Shown here one piece after another: positions 30,340 to 40,700 of a stretch of DNA of 64,000 nt. This DNA comes from Betaproteobacteria bacterium. Its GTDB lineage: Bacteria > Pseudomonadota > Gammaproteobacteria > Burkholderiales > Rhodocyclaceae. Below the pieces are notes generated by a model. That model made no database searches, had not been told where the DNA came from, and saw only the letters and a program-made list of their open reading frames with translations. The stretch spans positions 62,001-126,000 of the forward strand of contig WQZF01000001.1 in NCBI GenBank assembly GCA_009780885.1, written 5' to 3'. The stretch's first letter is position 1. Every line of letters begins with the position of its first letter. The position numbers and the translations under genes are program-made.

Positions 30340-31248
30340 ATGACCCTGACCGAACTTCGTTACCTCGTCGCTCTTGCCGAGGAAGAAAACTTCAGCCATG
30401 CCGCCGAGCGTTGCGCGGTGTCGCAGCCGACCCTGAGCGTTGCGATTGCGCGCCTGGAGGATGAGTTGGGCGTGCTTCTGTTTGAACGCGGCAAGAATTT
30501 TGTCGGCGTCAGCGCGGTGGGCAAGGAAGTCGTTGCCCAGGCGGCGCGCACGCTTGAGGAAGCCGAAAAGATTCACGCGCTGGCGCGCGCGGGGCGCAAC
30601 CAGTTGCAGGGGGTTTTACGGCTGGGCCTCATCCATACGATTTCCCCTTATCTGCTGCCGCAACTCGTCAAATCCCTGCACGCGCTGGCGCCGGAAATGC
30701 CGCTCGTGATCGAGGAGAACATGACGGCCAACCTGCTCGCGATGTTGCGGAACAATGAACTCGACGCGCTCATCCTGGCGCTGCCGCTCGTACAGAAAGG
30801 CATCGTCGCCCGCCCGCTGTACGACGAAGCCTTCAAGGCGATCGTTCCCGCCGGACATCCGCTGGCGTCGCGCCGGGAGATTCATCCCGACGATCTGCCG
30901 GACGGGGAAATGCTGCTGCTGAAAGCCGGCAACTGTTTCCGCGATCAGGTACTGGAAGCCTGTCCGCAACTCAGCCGTCCGGAAGACAACGCGCGGCTCG
31001 GGCAGTCGATTGAAACCATCCGCGCGATGGTTGCTTCGGGGCTTGGCATTTCCGTTCTTCCGGAAAGCGCGCTTGCCGCGCCACATGATAGCGCCCTGAC
31101 GCGGGCGATTTCCTTTGCGGAACCCACGCCCTTCCGGCGCATTGCGCTTGCCTGGCGCGTGGGCTTTATCCGCCCGAGGGCCATCGACGCGCTGATCGAG
31201 GCCATCCAGGGCATCGACCAGCCCTGCTATCGCAGGATAGGCAACTGA
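30340..31248 (+). CDS. oxyR: Hydrogen-peroxide-sensing LysR-type activator OxyR
   Basis: A 302-residue LysR regulator. The helix-turn-helix is at residues ~18-37 (NFSHAAERCAVSQPTLSVAI). The redox cysteines are at C199 and C208 (GNCFRDQVLEACP), the exact E. coli OxyR spacing and numbering, which marks it as a peroxide sensor rather than another LysR. It is convergent with ahpF and one gene away from ahpC, its expected targets; an OxyR-like site lies before ahpC. Confidence 0.95.
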   Translation: MTLTELRYLVALAEEENFSHAAERCAVSQPTLSVAIARLEDELGVLLFERGKNFVGVSAVGKEVVAQAARTLEEAEKIHALARAGRNQLQGVLRLGLIHTISPYLLPQLVKSLHALAPEMPLVIEENMTANLLAMLRNNELDALILALPLVQKGIVARPLYDEAFKAIVPAGHPLASRREIHPDDLPDGEMLLLKAGNCFRDQVLEACPQLSRPEDNARLGQSIETIRAMVASGLGISVLPESALAAPHDSALTRAISFAEPTPFRRIALAWRVGFIRPRAIDALIEAIQGIDQPCYRRIGN

Positions 31249-31249
31249 C

Positions 31250-32812
31250 TCAGCCTTTTCCCGGCATCCGGATCAGGTAATCAAAGGCCGAGAGCGCCGC
31301 CGTCGCGCCGGAACCCAGCGCAATCACGATCTGCTTGTAGGGAGAATTCGTGCAATCGCCCGCCGCAAAAACGCCGGGCAACGATGTTTGCCCCTTGGCA
31401 TCCACCACGATTTCACCGCGCGGCGTCAGTTCGAGCGTGCCTTTCAGCCATTCCGTACTGGGCAGCAAACCGATCTGAACGAAGATTCCCGAGATCTCCA
31501 GCGTCTGCGTCTCTCCGCTTGCGCGATCCTGGCAGGACAAGGCAGTCACCTTCTCCCCATCGCCGATGACTTCCGTCGTTTGCGTATTCAGGCGCACATT
31601 GACATTCGGCAAGCCTTTCAATTTCTCCTGCAAGACGGCATCCGCGCGCAATTGCGTATCGAATTCGATCAGCGTCACATGCGCGACGATGCCCGCCAGG
31701 TCGATCGCCGCTTCGACGCCGGAATTGCCGCCGCCGATCACGGCCACGCGCTTTCCCGTGAAAAGCGGGCCGTCGCAATGCGGGCAGAAACAAACGCCCT
31801 TGGTTTTGTATTCCCTTTCGCCCGGCACATTCATTTCGCGCCAGCGCGCCCCCGTGGCGAGAATCAGCGCGCGCGTCTTCAGCGAAGCGCCCGATTCGGT
31901 CTCCACGGTGATCAACTCGCCTGCCGCGCCTGCCTTGATTGCGTTCGCCCTTTGCAGCTTCATCACGTCGACATCGTATTGCGCGACATGCGCTTCGAGC
32001 GCCGCGCCCAGTTTCGGGCCTTCTGTTTTCTTGACGGAGATGAAATTCTCGATACTCAGGGTATCCATGACCTGACCGCCAAAACGCTCGACCAGCATCC
32101 CCGTGCGAATCCCTTTTCTCGCCTCGTAAATGGCCGCCGTGGAACCCGCCGGGCCTCCGCCGATCACCAGGACATCAAACGGCGCCTTCGCGGAAATTTC
32201 TTCGGCGGCGCGTTCGCTGGCCCCCGTATCAAGCCTGGCGATGATTTCTTCCACGCTCATGCGGCCTTGACCGAAGGCTTCGCCATTCAGGAACACCGTG
32301 GGAACCGCCATGATCCTGCGCTCTTCGACTTCAGCCGGGAAAGCGCCGCCGTCGATCATCGTGACCTCGAAGGCCGGATTCAACACCGCCATGCTGTTCA
32401 GGGCCTGCACGACATCCGGGCAGTTATGGCAACTGAGCGAGATGAAGATTTCAAAGCGGAATGTTCCCGGCAACCCACTGATCTGGCGGATCAAGGATTC
32501 TTCCAGCTTGACGGGGTGGCCTCCTGTCTGCAAAAGCGCAAGCACCAGCGAAGTAAACTCATGCCCCATCGGGAGGCCGGCAAAGTGGATGCGCGGCGCT
32601 TCCCCCGGCAAGGCGACCGAAAACGAAGGACGCAGGCGGTTCTGCCCATCCTCGCGCATGCTGACCCTGTCGGAGAGCGCGGCGATTTCGCCAAGGAACG
32701 CGCGCATTTCCTCCGCCTTCTCACTGGCATCCAGCGAAGCGACAAGTTCGATGGGACGTTGCAGCTTTTCAAGGTAGCCGGAAAGTTGGGCCTTGATGGA
32801 TTGATCGAGCAT
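31250..32812 (-). CDS. ahpF: Alkyl hydroperoxide reductase subunit F
   Basis: A 520-residue NADH:AhpC disulfide reductase (E. coli 521). The N-terminal tandem thioredoxin folds contain the redox pair CHNC in [12 protein letters not shown] (~residues 126-136). The FAD/NADH domains have [19 protein letters not shown], the CPHC pair in [13 protein letters not shown] (~343), a second [15 protein letters not shown] and [10 protein letters not shown]. It regenerates AhpC. The gene follows ahpC by 84 nt on the same strand and ends 1 nt from the oxyR stop (convergent). Confidence 0.96.
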   Translation of the reverse strand: MLDQSIKAQLSGYLEKLQRPIELVASLDASEKAEEMRAFLGEIAALSDRVSMREDGQNRLRPSFSVALPGEAPRIHFAGLPMGHEFTSLVLALLQTGGHPVKLEESLIRQISGLPGTFRFEIFISLSCHNCPDVVQALNSMAVLNPAFEVTMIDGGAFPAEVEERRIMAVPTVFLNGEAFGQGRMSVEEIIARLDTGASERAAEEISAKAPFDVLVIGGGPAGSTAAIYEARKGIRTGMLVERFGGQVMDTLSIENFISVKKTEGPKLGAALEAHVAQYDVDVMKLQRANAIKAGAAGELITVETESGASLKTRALILATGARWREMNVPGEREYKTKGVCFCPHCDGPLFTGKRVAVIGGGNSGVEAAIDLAGIVAHVTLIEFDTQLRADAVLQEKLKGLPNVNVRLNTQTTEVIGDGEKVTALSCQDRASGETQTLEISGIFVQIGLLPSTEWLKGTLELTPRGEIVVDAKGQTSLPGVFAAGDCTNSPYKQIVIALGSGATAALSAFDYLIRMPGKG

Positions 32813-32896
32813 GGGGATTCCTCCGGGTTAGAGTGGTTTTGATCCGGGGCGCTACGCTTTCCCCTCTCCCGCAAGGGGAGAGGGGGTTTTCGACAA

Positions 32897-33460
32897 TCAG
32901 AGCTTGCCGACGAGGTCGAGCGAAGGCGCGAGCGTCTTGTCGCCTTCCTTCCATTTGGCGGGGCAGACTTCGCCCGGATGGCTCGCCACATATTGCGCCG
33001 CCTTGACCTTGCGCAGCAGTTCGGAAGCATCGCGTCCGATCCCGCCATCATTGATCTCGACGATCTTGATTTCGCCATTGGGATCGACGAGGAAGGTTCC
33101 GCGTTGCGCAAGCCCCGCTTCCTCGATCATCACATCGAAGTTGCGGCACAAGGTTCCGGTGGGATCGCCCAGCATCGGATACTTGATCTTCCGGATGGTC
33201 TCCGAAGCGTCGTGCCATGCCTTGTGCGTGAAATGCGTATCGGTGGAGACGGAATAAACCTCCACTCCCAATTTCTGGAACTCGGGATAAAGATCCGCCA
33301 TGTCGCCCAGTTCGGTCGGGCAGACGAAAGTGAAATCGGCGGGATAAAAGAAAAAAATCGACCACTTTCCAGCCAGATCCTTGTCGCTGACCTGGACGAA
33401 TTTGCCGTTGAGATAGGCTTGCGCCGAGAAAGCTTTCAGTTTGCTATTGACGATGGGCAT
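32897..33460 (-). CDS. ahpC: Alkyl hydroperoxide reductase subunit C (2-Cys peroxiredoxin)
   Basis: A 187-residue peroxiredoxin. The start is the second of two adjacent ATGs ([11 protein letters not shown]), with AAGGAG 7 nt upstream; the length and cysteine positions are then exactly those of E. coli AhpC. Peroxidatic C47 is in FTFVCPTE and resolving C166 in [10 protein letters not shown]. It reduces H2O2, organic hydroperoxides and peroxynitrite and is recycled by AhpF downstream. An OxyR-type half-site pair lies about 100 nt upstream. Confidence 0.97.
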   Translation of the reverse strand: MPIVNSKLKAFSAQAYLNGKFVQVSDKDLAGKWSIFFFYPADFTFVCPTELGDMADLYPEFQKLGVEVYSVSTDTHFTHKAWHDASETIRKIKYPMLGDPTGTLCRNFDVMIEEAGLAQRGTFLVDPNGEIKIVEINDGGIGRDASELLRKVKAAQYVASHPGEVCPAKWKEGDKTLAPSLDLVGKL

Positions 33461-33547
33461 CATGACTCTCCTTGAGTTGAAAATGATTTGAAAAACTGCG
33501 GAGATGATGCTAAACCCCTGCGCCACGAAATGTCCAATAAATTGTGC

Positions 33548-33584
33548 GAATAGGGCGTATAGGCGGCGCCTATGAATCGCAGAA
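33548..33584 (-). promoter_or_regulatory. Candidate OxyR binding site upstream of ahpC
   Basis: The core ATAG-N7-CTAT (33559-33573) is an exact match to the OxyR half-site pair; flanking half-sites at the expected 7-bp spacing are partial (GAAT and AGAA). On the minus strand a TTGGAC -35 (33533-33538) lies just downstream, with TTTAGC 17 bp further as -10, consistent with activation of ahpC. Confidence 0.6.
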
Positions 33585-33612
33585 CATTGATTTATATAAA
33601 AAAATCGGTGGT

Positions 33613-33648
33613 GCAGGATGGGTTTCGCTTGCGCCCTACCCATCCTGC
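33613..33648. repeat. GGATGGGT/ACCCATCC short hairpin repeat
   Basis: GCAGGATGGGT and its complement ACCCATCCTGC flank a 14-nt loop containing TTCGCTTGCGC. It belongs to the GGATGGGT...ACCCATCC family seen again at 33981-34076 and 42658-42778. Confidence 0.75.
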
Positions 33649-33670
33649 GAGCTGCCGGAAGCAGCTTGTT

Positions 33671-33961
33671 TCATTTCGCCTGCACCAACGGCGTGACATG
33701 CAGGTCGTCGCGCCGCTGATCGACTTTCCACAGATCCCAGGCCGCCTGATGCGCGAGCCAGGATTGCGCGCTTTTGCCAAACGCGAGTTCGAAACGCATC
33801 GCCATTTCCGGGCTGATGGCGGCCTTGCCGTTTACAACTTCGGAAAGCGTCTTACGAGAAACATCAAGCCCAAGCGCTGCGCGGGTAATGGTCAGCCCCA
33901 AAGGTTCGAGCCATAGCTCATTGAGGATTTCGCCGGGGTGTGGGGGAGTGTGCATACGCAT
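33671..33961 (-). CDS. HigA-family addiction-module antitoxin (orphan)
   Basis: A 96-residue HTH protein of the HigA/VapI class. The N-terminal hallmark [17 protein letters not shown] is followed by an HTH with [16 protein letters not shown] (~residues 35-50) and [17 protein letters not shown]. Normally it is encoded just after the HigB toxin. Here the 280 nt upstream hold only a 96-bp inverted repeat and a dispersed element, with no HigB frame, so the toxin is missing. Probably a transcriptional repressor remaining from a TA pair, or independent. Confidence 0.87.
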   Translation of the reverse strand: MRMHTPPHPGEILNELWLEPLGLTITRAALGLDVSRKTLSEVVNGKAAISPEMAMRFELAFGKSAQSWLAHQAAWDLWKVDQRRDDLHVTPLVQAK

Positions 33962-33980
33962 GGCGCGCCTCCGTCAGTAT

Positions 33981-34076
33981 GTAGGATGGGTAGAGCGTAG
34001 CGAAACCCATCGTTTATCACAAGCCAGATTTATGGTGGGTTAACGATGGGTTTCGCTTGCGCTCTACCCATCCTAC
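33981..34076. repeat. Long inverted repeat of the GGATGGGT family
   Basis: Arms of 34-35 nt (33981-34014 and 34042-34076) are complementary with one 1-nt offset. Each arm has the internal palindrome GGATGGGT...ACCCATC. The 27-nt loop holds GGTGGGTTAA. It lies directly 5' of the orphan higA gene and resembles widespread REP/BIME-like elements of proteobacteria. Confidence 0.85.
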
Positions 34077-34112
34077 GAGACTATCCATTCCAGAGGCTAA
34101 TTTTAAACATAT

Positions 34113-34190
34113 TTTTTCTAAATTTACTTAAAGAATATTTCGCTACTGTAGTGCTTATCAATCAATAATTATTACAGTAATTTAGAAAAT
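34113..34190. repeat. Dispersed AT-rich inverted-repeat element, copy 5
   Basis: A 78-bp copy ending ACAGTAATTTAGAAAAT; the left arm reads TTTTTCTAAATTTACTTAAA with core TTCGCTACTGTAGTG, the inverse orientation to copy 1. It lies 3' of the helicase gene. Confidence 0.9.
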
Positions 34191-34242
34191 CACGCCTACC
34201 AAAAAACGCCCCATTGCATCGGGACGCCGAGGGCGGCGTCCC

Positions 34243-36282
34243 CTACGTGGTGTCTACCGGCGGCGCAGCAGTAAAGAAAGCGCAGACCTCTTCCAGATCG
34301 CGGGTGCGGCGCATTGGGGGGAGGCTTTGCCAGATGCGGCGGCCATAGGGTTTTCCGGTCAGGCGGGGGTCGCAGATCATCAGGACGCCACGGTCGCGTT
34401 CGTCGCGGATGAGGCGGCCCGCGCCCTGCTTGACGTTGATGACGGCGCGCGGCAACTGGTAGTCGATGAAGGCGTTGATCCCGGCTTCCTTCATCTTCGC
34501 GATCCGCGCCGCGAGCACCGGGTCGTCGGGCGGGGCGAACGGCAGTTTGTCGATGATGACGAGCGAGAGCGCCGCGCCGCGCACGTCGACGCCTTCCCAA
34601 AAGCTCTGGCTGCCGACGAGGATGGCGTTGCCGCTTCGGCGGAATTCGTCCAGCAGTTCGTTCTTGCTCGCTTCGCCTTGCAGCAGGAGCGGCAGTTCGA
34701 GGCCGGCAAAGCGCAGTTTTTCTTCCAGCAGTTCATGGACGCGGCGCATGGCCCTGAGCGAAGTGCAGAGGAAGAAAGCGCGTCCGCCGCTGGCTTCGAT
34801 GACGGGAAAGGCGGCCTCGACGACGGCGGTGGTGAATGCGAAGCTGTTCGGATCGGGCAGGCCGTGCGGCGCGTAGAGCAGGGCCTGGTTCGGGTAATCG
34901 AAGGGGCTGTCCCAACAGGCGGATTCGGCGTTGTCGAATCCGCCCAATCCCATTTCGGCGAGGTAATGGCTGAAATCGCGCTGCACGGCGAGGGTGGCGG
35001 AAGTGAAAATCCAGGCGCGCGGGCTTTCCAAAAGGCGCTTGCGAAAGATGCGCGCGACCGAGAGCGGGGTGCGGTTCAGCACCAGCGCGCGCGGCATGGC
35101 CTCGGCCCAGCGCACATGTCCGTCGATCCGGGCGAAGGGGCTGGGGTCGGCCTCCGGTGCGGAGCCGGGTTCATCGGCTTCCCCGGCGTCGCTGTCCTCG
35201 CGCCAGTGCCGGAGTTGATGGCGCAGTTCGCCGGCGCGATGCCAGCAATTCTCAAGCCCTTCGGAGCGTTCCGCCTGCGTTTCGAGCAAATCCTCAAAGC
35301 GCCTCAGTTCTTCTTCGAGCGCGCCGAGGCGCGTGTTGAATTCGTCGTTGGACGAAAGCGCCGGCATGGCATAGCGGGCCGGTTCCAGCATGAAAGCGAG
35401 GCGCAGGTCGCGCGCGGCCTTGTCGAGCGAGGCGCAGACCAGCGGCAGGTCGATGCAGTCGCGCGCGTGCGCGATGCCTTCGAGCCGGGCGTCGTGCGCC
35501 AGATCGACGATCTGGCTGTTGGAAATGCTCTGCCCGAAAAAAACGCTCGCGGTTTCCGGCAACTGGTGCGCCTCGTCGAAGATCACGGCGTTGCAGGCGG
35601 GCAGCAGTTCGGCCATGCCCTCGTCCTTCAGCATGAGATCGGCGAAGAAGAGGTGATGATTGACGACGACGAGATCCGCGCCAAGCGCCTCGCGCCGGGC
35701 GGCGAGGAGAAAGCAGTTCTTGTGATGCGCGCAATCCTGCCCGAGGCAGTTCTCGCGCGTCGAAGTGACCATGTGCCAGACCGGCGAAGTCTCGGGCACG
35801 GCGGCGCATTCGCTCTTGTCGCCGCTCTGGGTGATCTTCGCGAAACGCCCGATGGCGCGCGCGTGCGCGGCGTCCTGGCGGTTGATGAAGCGCCCGTCGG
35901 TCAAGGCGCGTTCGAGGTAATGGCGGCAGACGTAATTGGCCCGCCCCTTGAGCAGCGCGACCTTGAGCGGCGCTTGCAGCGCGGCGCGAACCGTCGGCAA
36001 ATCGCGGTTGTAGAGCTGGTCCTGCAGGGTCTTGGTGCCGGTGGAAACGATGACCTTGCCGCCGTTCAACAGCGCCGGAACGAGATAGGCAAAGGTCTTT
36101 CCCGTGCCGGTGCCGGCTTCGGCGACCAGGATGCGGTTTTCCGCCAATGCCGCCGCGATGCGTTCGGCCATTTCGAGCTGCTGGGCGCGGGGACGATATC
36201 CGGGGATCGCTGCGGCAAGCGCGCCTTGCGAGGAAAAAAGCAGGCTGAGTTCGGAAGACGGAGAAGCGCTATCGGAGGACAT
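34243..36282 (-). CDS. DinG/YoaA-family iron-sulfur DNA helicase
   Basis: A 679-residue XPD-like superfamily 2 helicase. Walker A GTGTGKT is at 57-63, the DEAH box at 235-238 (VIFDEAHQL), and motif VI QGAGRLIRDERDRG near 605. Four cysteines C118, C178, C183 and C189 form the expected 4Fe-4S site. No N-terminal exonuclease domain is present, so it is nearer YoaA/DinG of gammaproteobacteria than Gram-positive DinG. It unwinds 5'-3' and acts on stalled forks, D-loops or R-loops, with YoaA working beside polymerase III chi. It is divergent from the efflux operon. Confidence 0.93.
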   Translation of the reverse strand: MSSDSASPSSELSLLFSSQGALAAAIPGYRPRAQQLEMAERIAAALAENRILVAEAGTGTGKTFAYLVPALLNGGKVIVSTGTKTLQDQLYNRDLPTVRAALQAPLKVALLKGRANYVCRHYLERALTDGRFINRQDAAHARAIGRFAKITQSGDKSECAAVPETSPVWHMVTSTRENCLGQDCAHHKNCFLLAARREALGADLVVVNHHLFFADLMLKDEGMAELLPACNAVIFDEAHQLPETASVFFGQSISNSQIVDLAHDARLEGIAHARDCIDLPLVCASLDKAARDLRLAFMLEPARYAMPALSSNDEFNTRLGALEEELRRFEDLLETQAERSEGLENCWHRAGELRHQLRHWREDSDAGEADEPGSAPEADPSPFARIDGHVRWAEAMPRALVLNRTPLSVARIFRKRLLESPRAWIFTSATLAVQRDFSHYLAEMGLGGFDNAESACWDSPFDYPNQALLYAPHGLPDPNSFAFTTAVVEAAFPVIEASGGRAFFLCTSLRAMRRVHELLEEKLRFAGLELPLLLQGEASKNELLDEFRRSGNAILVGSQSFWEGVDVRGAALSLVIIDKLPFAPPDDPVLAARIAKMKEAGINAFIDYQLPRAVINVKQGAGRLIRDERDRGVLMICDPRLTGKPYGRRIWQSLPPMRRTRDLEEVCAFFTAAPPVDTT

Positions 36283-36542
36283 GGAGACAAGGGGTGCGGC
36301 GGCTGGAAAGGCGCGGTGTCCAGGATTTTACCCGTTGCGCCGCCAATCCATGCGCCATTCTTCAATGCTTGTTCAATCCCGCAGCAAGAAAAGCCGCCGG
36401 AACATTCTCGATACATTCCGAAAAAACCGGGACACATCCATTGCTTATACTTGACAGAATACCCAACATTCCCGCGAAAGGTACAGGCATTCAATCGGGA
36501 TGCCCCCTGTGTTGTTTTCGCGGCTTTTCCAAGAGATCGGCC

Positions 36543-37790
36543 ATGCCAAAAACCATAAGTCAGGCGGCATTTTTTTGCTTTTTGCTGCTGTTTTCGCTGA
36601 ATTTTTCCATTGCGCGGGCGCAGATGCCTCCATCGCCTCCCCGGAGTACTCCGGCTGCCGTCGAGATTCCGATGAACGAGACGCAGATTGCGAAGGCGAA
36701 CATCAAGCTGGAAACCCTGGCCGAAATCGGCGCGAACAGGGAAGGCAGCAGTGAGGGGCAGGCGCTTCATATTCCCGGCACGGTGGTTCTCCCTCTCGAT
36801 GCGCAGGAAATCGTCAGCTTGCCGGCAGCCGGCACCGTGCAGGCGATCCTGACGCCGCCCTCGCAGCCGGTGCGCGCCGGACAGGCGCTGCTGCGGCTCT
36901 ACAGCCCGCAACTGCTGCAATGGCAGCGCGAATTCATCCAGGCCGTCGCGCAGGAAAGGCTGGCGGAGGAAAAACTCAAGCGCGATACGGCCTTGTTCAG
37001 CGACGGCATCATCGCCGAAACCCGTTTGCAGGAAGCGCGCAGCAATGCGATGCAGAGCCGCGCGCTGTCCAGCGAAACGGGGCAGATGCTGCGTCTGGCG
37101 GGGATGAGCGACAAGGCAATCAAATCCCTGCGCGACTCGCAAATCCTTTCCGCCGTCCTGGAAGTGACGGCGCGGACGAAGGGCACCGTGCTCGAATACA
37201 ACGTCGTTCCCGGACAGCAGGTCGAAGCGGGCGCTCCGCTCGCCAGGCTGGCGCGGGAGGGGCGATTGTGGGTCGAACTCAATGCCTCGAAGGAGCAGGC
37301 GGTGCAGGCGCGGCCCGGCAACCGCATCCGTTTCGATTCCTGCCCCGATGAGGCGCAGGTTGTCGCGGTGTCGCCGCAAATCCGGGCAGACAGCCAGACA
37401 GTGCTGATCCGTGGCGAATTGAAGCAGTCTTCGTCCTGCCTTTCCGTCAATCAATACGTGGAAGCGACACTGTATGTCGCCCGTGGCGGCGGCGAGAGTT
37501 GGGTGGCGCCCTCCGCTGCGATTGTCCGGCACGAAGGCACGCACTGGATTTTTGCGCGCACGGCGCATGGCTTTACTGCATTGCCGGTGGTCGTCATTTC
37601 TTCCGCCGACGGCTTTGCCCGCATTCGCCCGGAAATTCCCGGCGCCGCTCCGCTGTTTTCTTCCGGGGCACGCATCGCCGTTTCCGGCGCCGCTACGCTC
37701 AAGGGCGCCTTGCTTGGGATCGGAATGGAAGAAGAGGAGCATTCGCCTGCGCAGCAGCAAACCCGGCAAGCGCAGGGCGGGGGCAAATAA
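36543..37790 (+). CDS. RND efflux periplasmic adaptor (CusB/CzcB-like membrane-fusion protein)
   Basis: A 415-residue secreted adaptor. The ATG at 36543 opens a signal peptide (MPKTISQAAFFCFLLLFSLN..., cleavage near ARAQ); a longer frame starting at 36294 is not credible. A lipoyl/barrel-sandwich domain begins GTVVLPLDAQEIVSLPAAGTV (~85-105), an alpha-hairpin covers ~115-200, and beta-barrel and membrane-proximal domains follow (VEATLYVARGG...). No CusF-like C-terminal domain and no clear metal ligands are seen; the last 25 residues are acidic then Gln-rich. It connects the inner-membrane pump encoded next, whose start overlaps its stop by 1 nt, to the outer-membrane factor. Confidence 0.9.
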   Translation: MPKTISQAAFFCFLLLFSLNFSIARAQMPPSPPRSTPAAVEIPMNETQIAKANIKLETLAEIGANREGSSEGQALHIPGTVVLPLDAQEIVSLPAAGTVQAILTPPSQPVRAGQALLRLYSPQLLQWQREFIQAVAQERLAEEKLKRDTALFSDGIIAETRLQEARSNAMQSRALSSETGQMLRLAGMSDKAIKSLRDSQILSAVLEVTARTKGTVLEYNVVPGQQVEAGAPLARLAREGRLWVELNASKEQAVQARPGNRIRFDSCPDEAQVVAVSPQIRADSQTVLIRGELKQSSSCLSVNQYVEATLYVARGGGESWVAPSAAIVRHEGTHWIFARTAHGFTALPVVVISSADGFARIRPEIPGAAPLFSSGARIAVSGAATLKGALLGIGMEEEEHSPAQQQTRQAQGGGK

Positions 37791-40700
37791 TGCTGCGGCG
37801 GCTGATTTCCCTTTCGCTCGCGCACCGCTTTCCTGCCCTGTTGCTGGTCGTCGTGCTCGCGGCGGCAGGGGTGGAAGCGTTCCGCGCGCTGCCGATCGAC
37901 GCCTTTCCCGATGTCGCGGGAACGCAGGTAAAGATCATCATGAAAGCGCCGGGGATGACGCCCGAAGAAGTGGAGATGCGCATTGTGCTGCCGATCGAGC
38001 AGGAATTGCTCGGCATCCCCCGGCAGAAAGTGCTGCGCTCCCAGTCGAAATACGCGATTGCCGAAATCACGCTGGATTTCGCCGATGGCACCGATGTGTA
38101 CTGGGCGCGGCAGCAGGTTGCCGAGCGCCTGAACGGCGTCCAGGGCAATTTGCCGCCGACCGCCTCGGGCGGACTTGCCCCGGCGACGACGCCGCTGGGC
38201 GAACTGTTCATGTTCACGATCGAAGGGCCTCTGTCGCTGGAGGAAAAACGCACGTTGCTGGACTGGACGATCCGCCCGCAATTGCGCAGCATTCCCGGCG
38301 TCGCCGATGTCAGCGCGCTGGGCGGGGTGGTCAGGACCTTTGAAGTCGTTCCCGATATCAACGCGCTGGCGGCACGGGGCGTCACCCTGGAGCAGTTGGG
38401 CGCTGCGATCGGTGAGAACAACCGCAACGACGGCGCAGGGCGTATCGACCGCAACGAGGAATCGCTTCTTGTGCGCGGCCAGGGCAACATCACTTCACTC
38501 GACGACCTGGCCAATATCGTCGTCGCCGGGAAGAGCGGACAGGTGACGCGCGTCGCCGATGTCGGCACGGTGCGCGTCGGGATGCTTGCCCGCTACGGCG
38601 CCGTGACCCGGGACGGCAAGGAAGAAGCGGTCGAGGCGCTGGTGCTCGCGCTGCGCGGGGCCAACGCGCGGCAGGTCGTCCAGTCGGTGCGTGAAAAACT
38701 CGACGAAATCCAGGCAAGCCTGCCGCAGGGAACCCGTATCGAAGTCTTCTACGACCGTGGCGAGCTTGTCGAGCGCGCCGTCGGCACCGTTGCGAAGGCA
38801 TTGGGCGAGGCGATCTTCCTGGTGCTCGTGCTGCTCTTCCTCTTTCTCGGCAATTTGCGCGCGGCGCTCGCCGTGGCGTGCATCCTGCCGCTTTCCGCCT
38901 GCGCCACCTTCATCCTGATGCACTGGTTCGGCCTCTCGGCCAACCTGATGTCGCTGGGCGGCCTGGCGATTGCCATCGGCCTTCTCGTCGACGCGGCAGT
39001 CGTGATCGTCGAGAACATCGAGGCGCATACGGAATCGCGGGACAACCGCCCGTCGATTTCCTGGCTGCACACGATCTACCGCGCCGCTTCCGATGTTGCC
39101 GTGCCGGTGGCTGCCGGGATTGCGATCATCGTCACGGTCTTCCTGCCGCTTCTGACGCTCGAAGGGCTGGAAGGAAAGATGTTCGCGCCGGTAGCGCTGA
39201 CGATCGTCTTCGCGCTCGGCGCTTCGCTGCTGTTGTCGCTGACCGTGATTCCGGTGTTCTCGTCCTTCCTGCTCAAGCAGAATGCGCATCAGCCGCCCTG
39301 GCTGGCGCGCAGGCTCGAAGCGCTTTACAAACCCTCGCTCGCCTGGGCGCTGGCGCGGCCAAAGCTGACGGTCGGCGCCGCGATTGGCTCGCTGGCCGTC
39401 GCGCTGGCGCTGTTTCCGCTGATCGGCAAATCCTTCATGCCGACGCTGGACGAGGGCGACATCATCATGCAACTGGAAAAACTGCCGTCGATCAACCTCG
39501 CGCAGTCGATCCGGCTCGACCAGGAAATCCAGAAGGAAGTGCTGGCGCGGGTGCCGGAAGTCAAAAGCATCGTCGCGCGCGTCGGCTCGGATGAGCTGGG
39601 CATGGATCCCATGGGCCTCAACGAAACCGACAGCTTTCTCGTGTTGAAGCCGAGAGCGGAATGGCGCAGCCAGGACAAGGAGGCAATCGTCGATGCACTG
39701 CGCGAAGTGGGACAGGATTTCCCCGGCATCGACTTCAGCTTCACGCAGCCGATCGAAATGCGCACATCCGAAATGCTCTCCGGCGTGCGCGGCGATCTGG
39801 CGGTCAAGGTTTTCGGGCCGGACGCCGCGAAGCTGTCCGCGCTGGCAGAGGAAATTGTCCATGTGCTGGAAAGGATTCCGGGCAGCGAGGATGTCATCAC
39901 CATCAAGAACAGCGGCGTGCAATACCTGCAAATTACCATCGACCGCCTTGCCGCAGGCCGTCTGGGATTGAACAGCGCGCAATTGCAGAACGATCTGCGC
40001 GCGCTCATCGAGGGCAGCGGAAACGGTATCGTGATCGAGGAAGGCCGCCGTCTCCCGCTGCAAATCCGTGGCAGCGACATCCTGCGGATCTCGCCGGAGC
40101 TTTTTACCGAATTGCGCTTGCCGCTTGCCGATGGACGTGTGATTCCGATCCGCGAGGTGGCGAGGATCGAAATGGTCGACGGTCCGGTGAGAGTCGAGCG
40201 TGAAAACGCTGCGCGCATGTCGGTGGTGCGCGCCAACGTGCGCGGTCGCGACCTGGTGGGCTTCGTCGACGAGGCAAAGGCTGCCGTCGCCAGCGCGGTC
40301 GCTTTGCCGGCTGGCTATCACCTCGCCTGGGGCGGGCAGTTCGAAAACCAGCAACGCGCTGCGGCACGGCTTGCGCTCGTCGTTCCCGTCGCGCTCGGAT
40401 TGATCTTCCTGCTGCTCTTTGCCACCCTCGGCAGCGTCCGGCAGGCCGTGCTGGTCTTCAGCAACATCCCGCTGGCGCTGATCGGCGGCATCTTCGCGCT
40501 GCTGCTGACCGGCGAATATCTGTCGGTGCCGGCCTCCGTCGGCTTTATCGCGCTGATGGGAATTGCGGTGCTCAACGGACTGGTCATGGTCACCTGCTTC
40601 AACCAGCTTGCTGCCGCCGGAATGGAAATCGGAACCGTCGTCCGCGAGGGCGCGCGCCGCCGCTTGCGCCCGGTGCTGATGACCGCGAGCATCGCCGGAT

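Noticed and set aside
34327..36558. A 743-codon plus-strand frame opposite the helicase
   Set aside because: Mirror frame of the DinG/YoaA gene with no recognisable domain; the helicase has intact motifs throughout.
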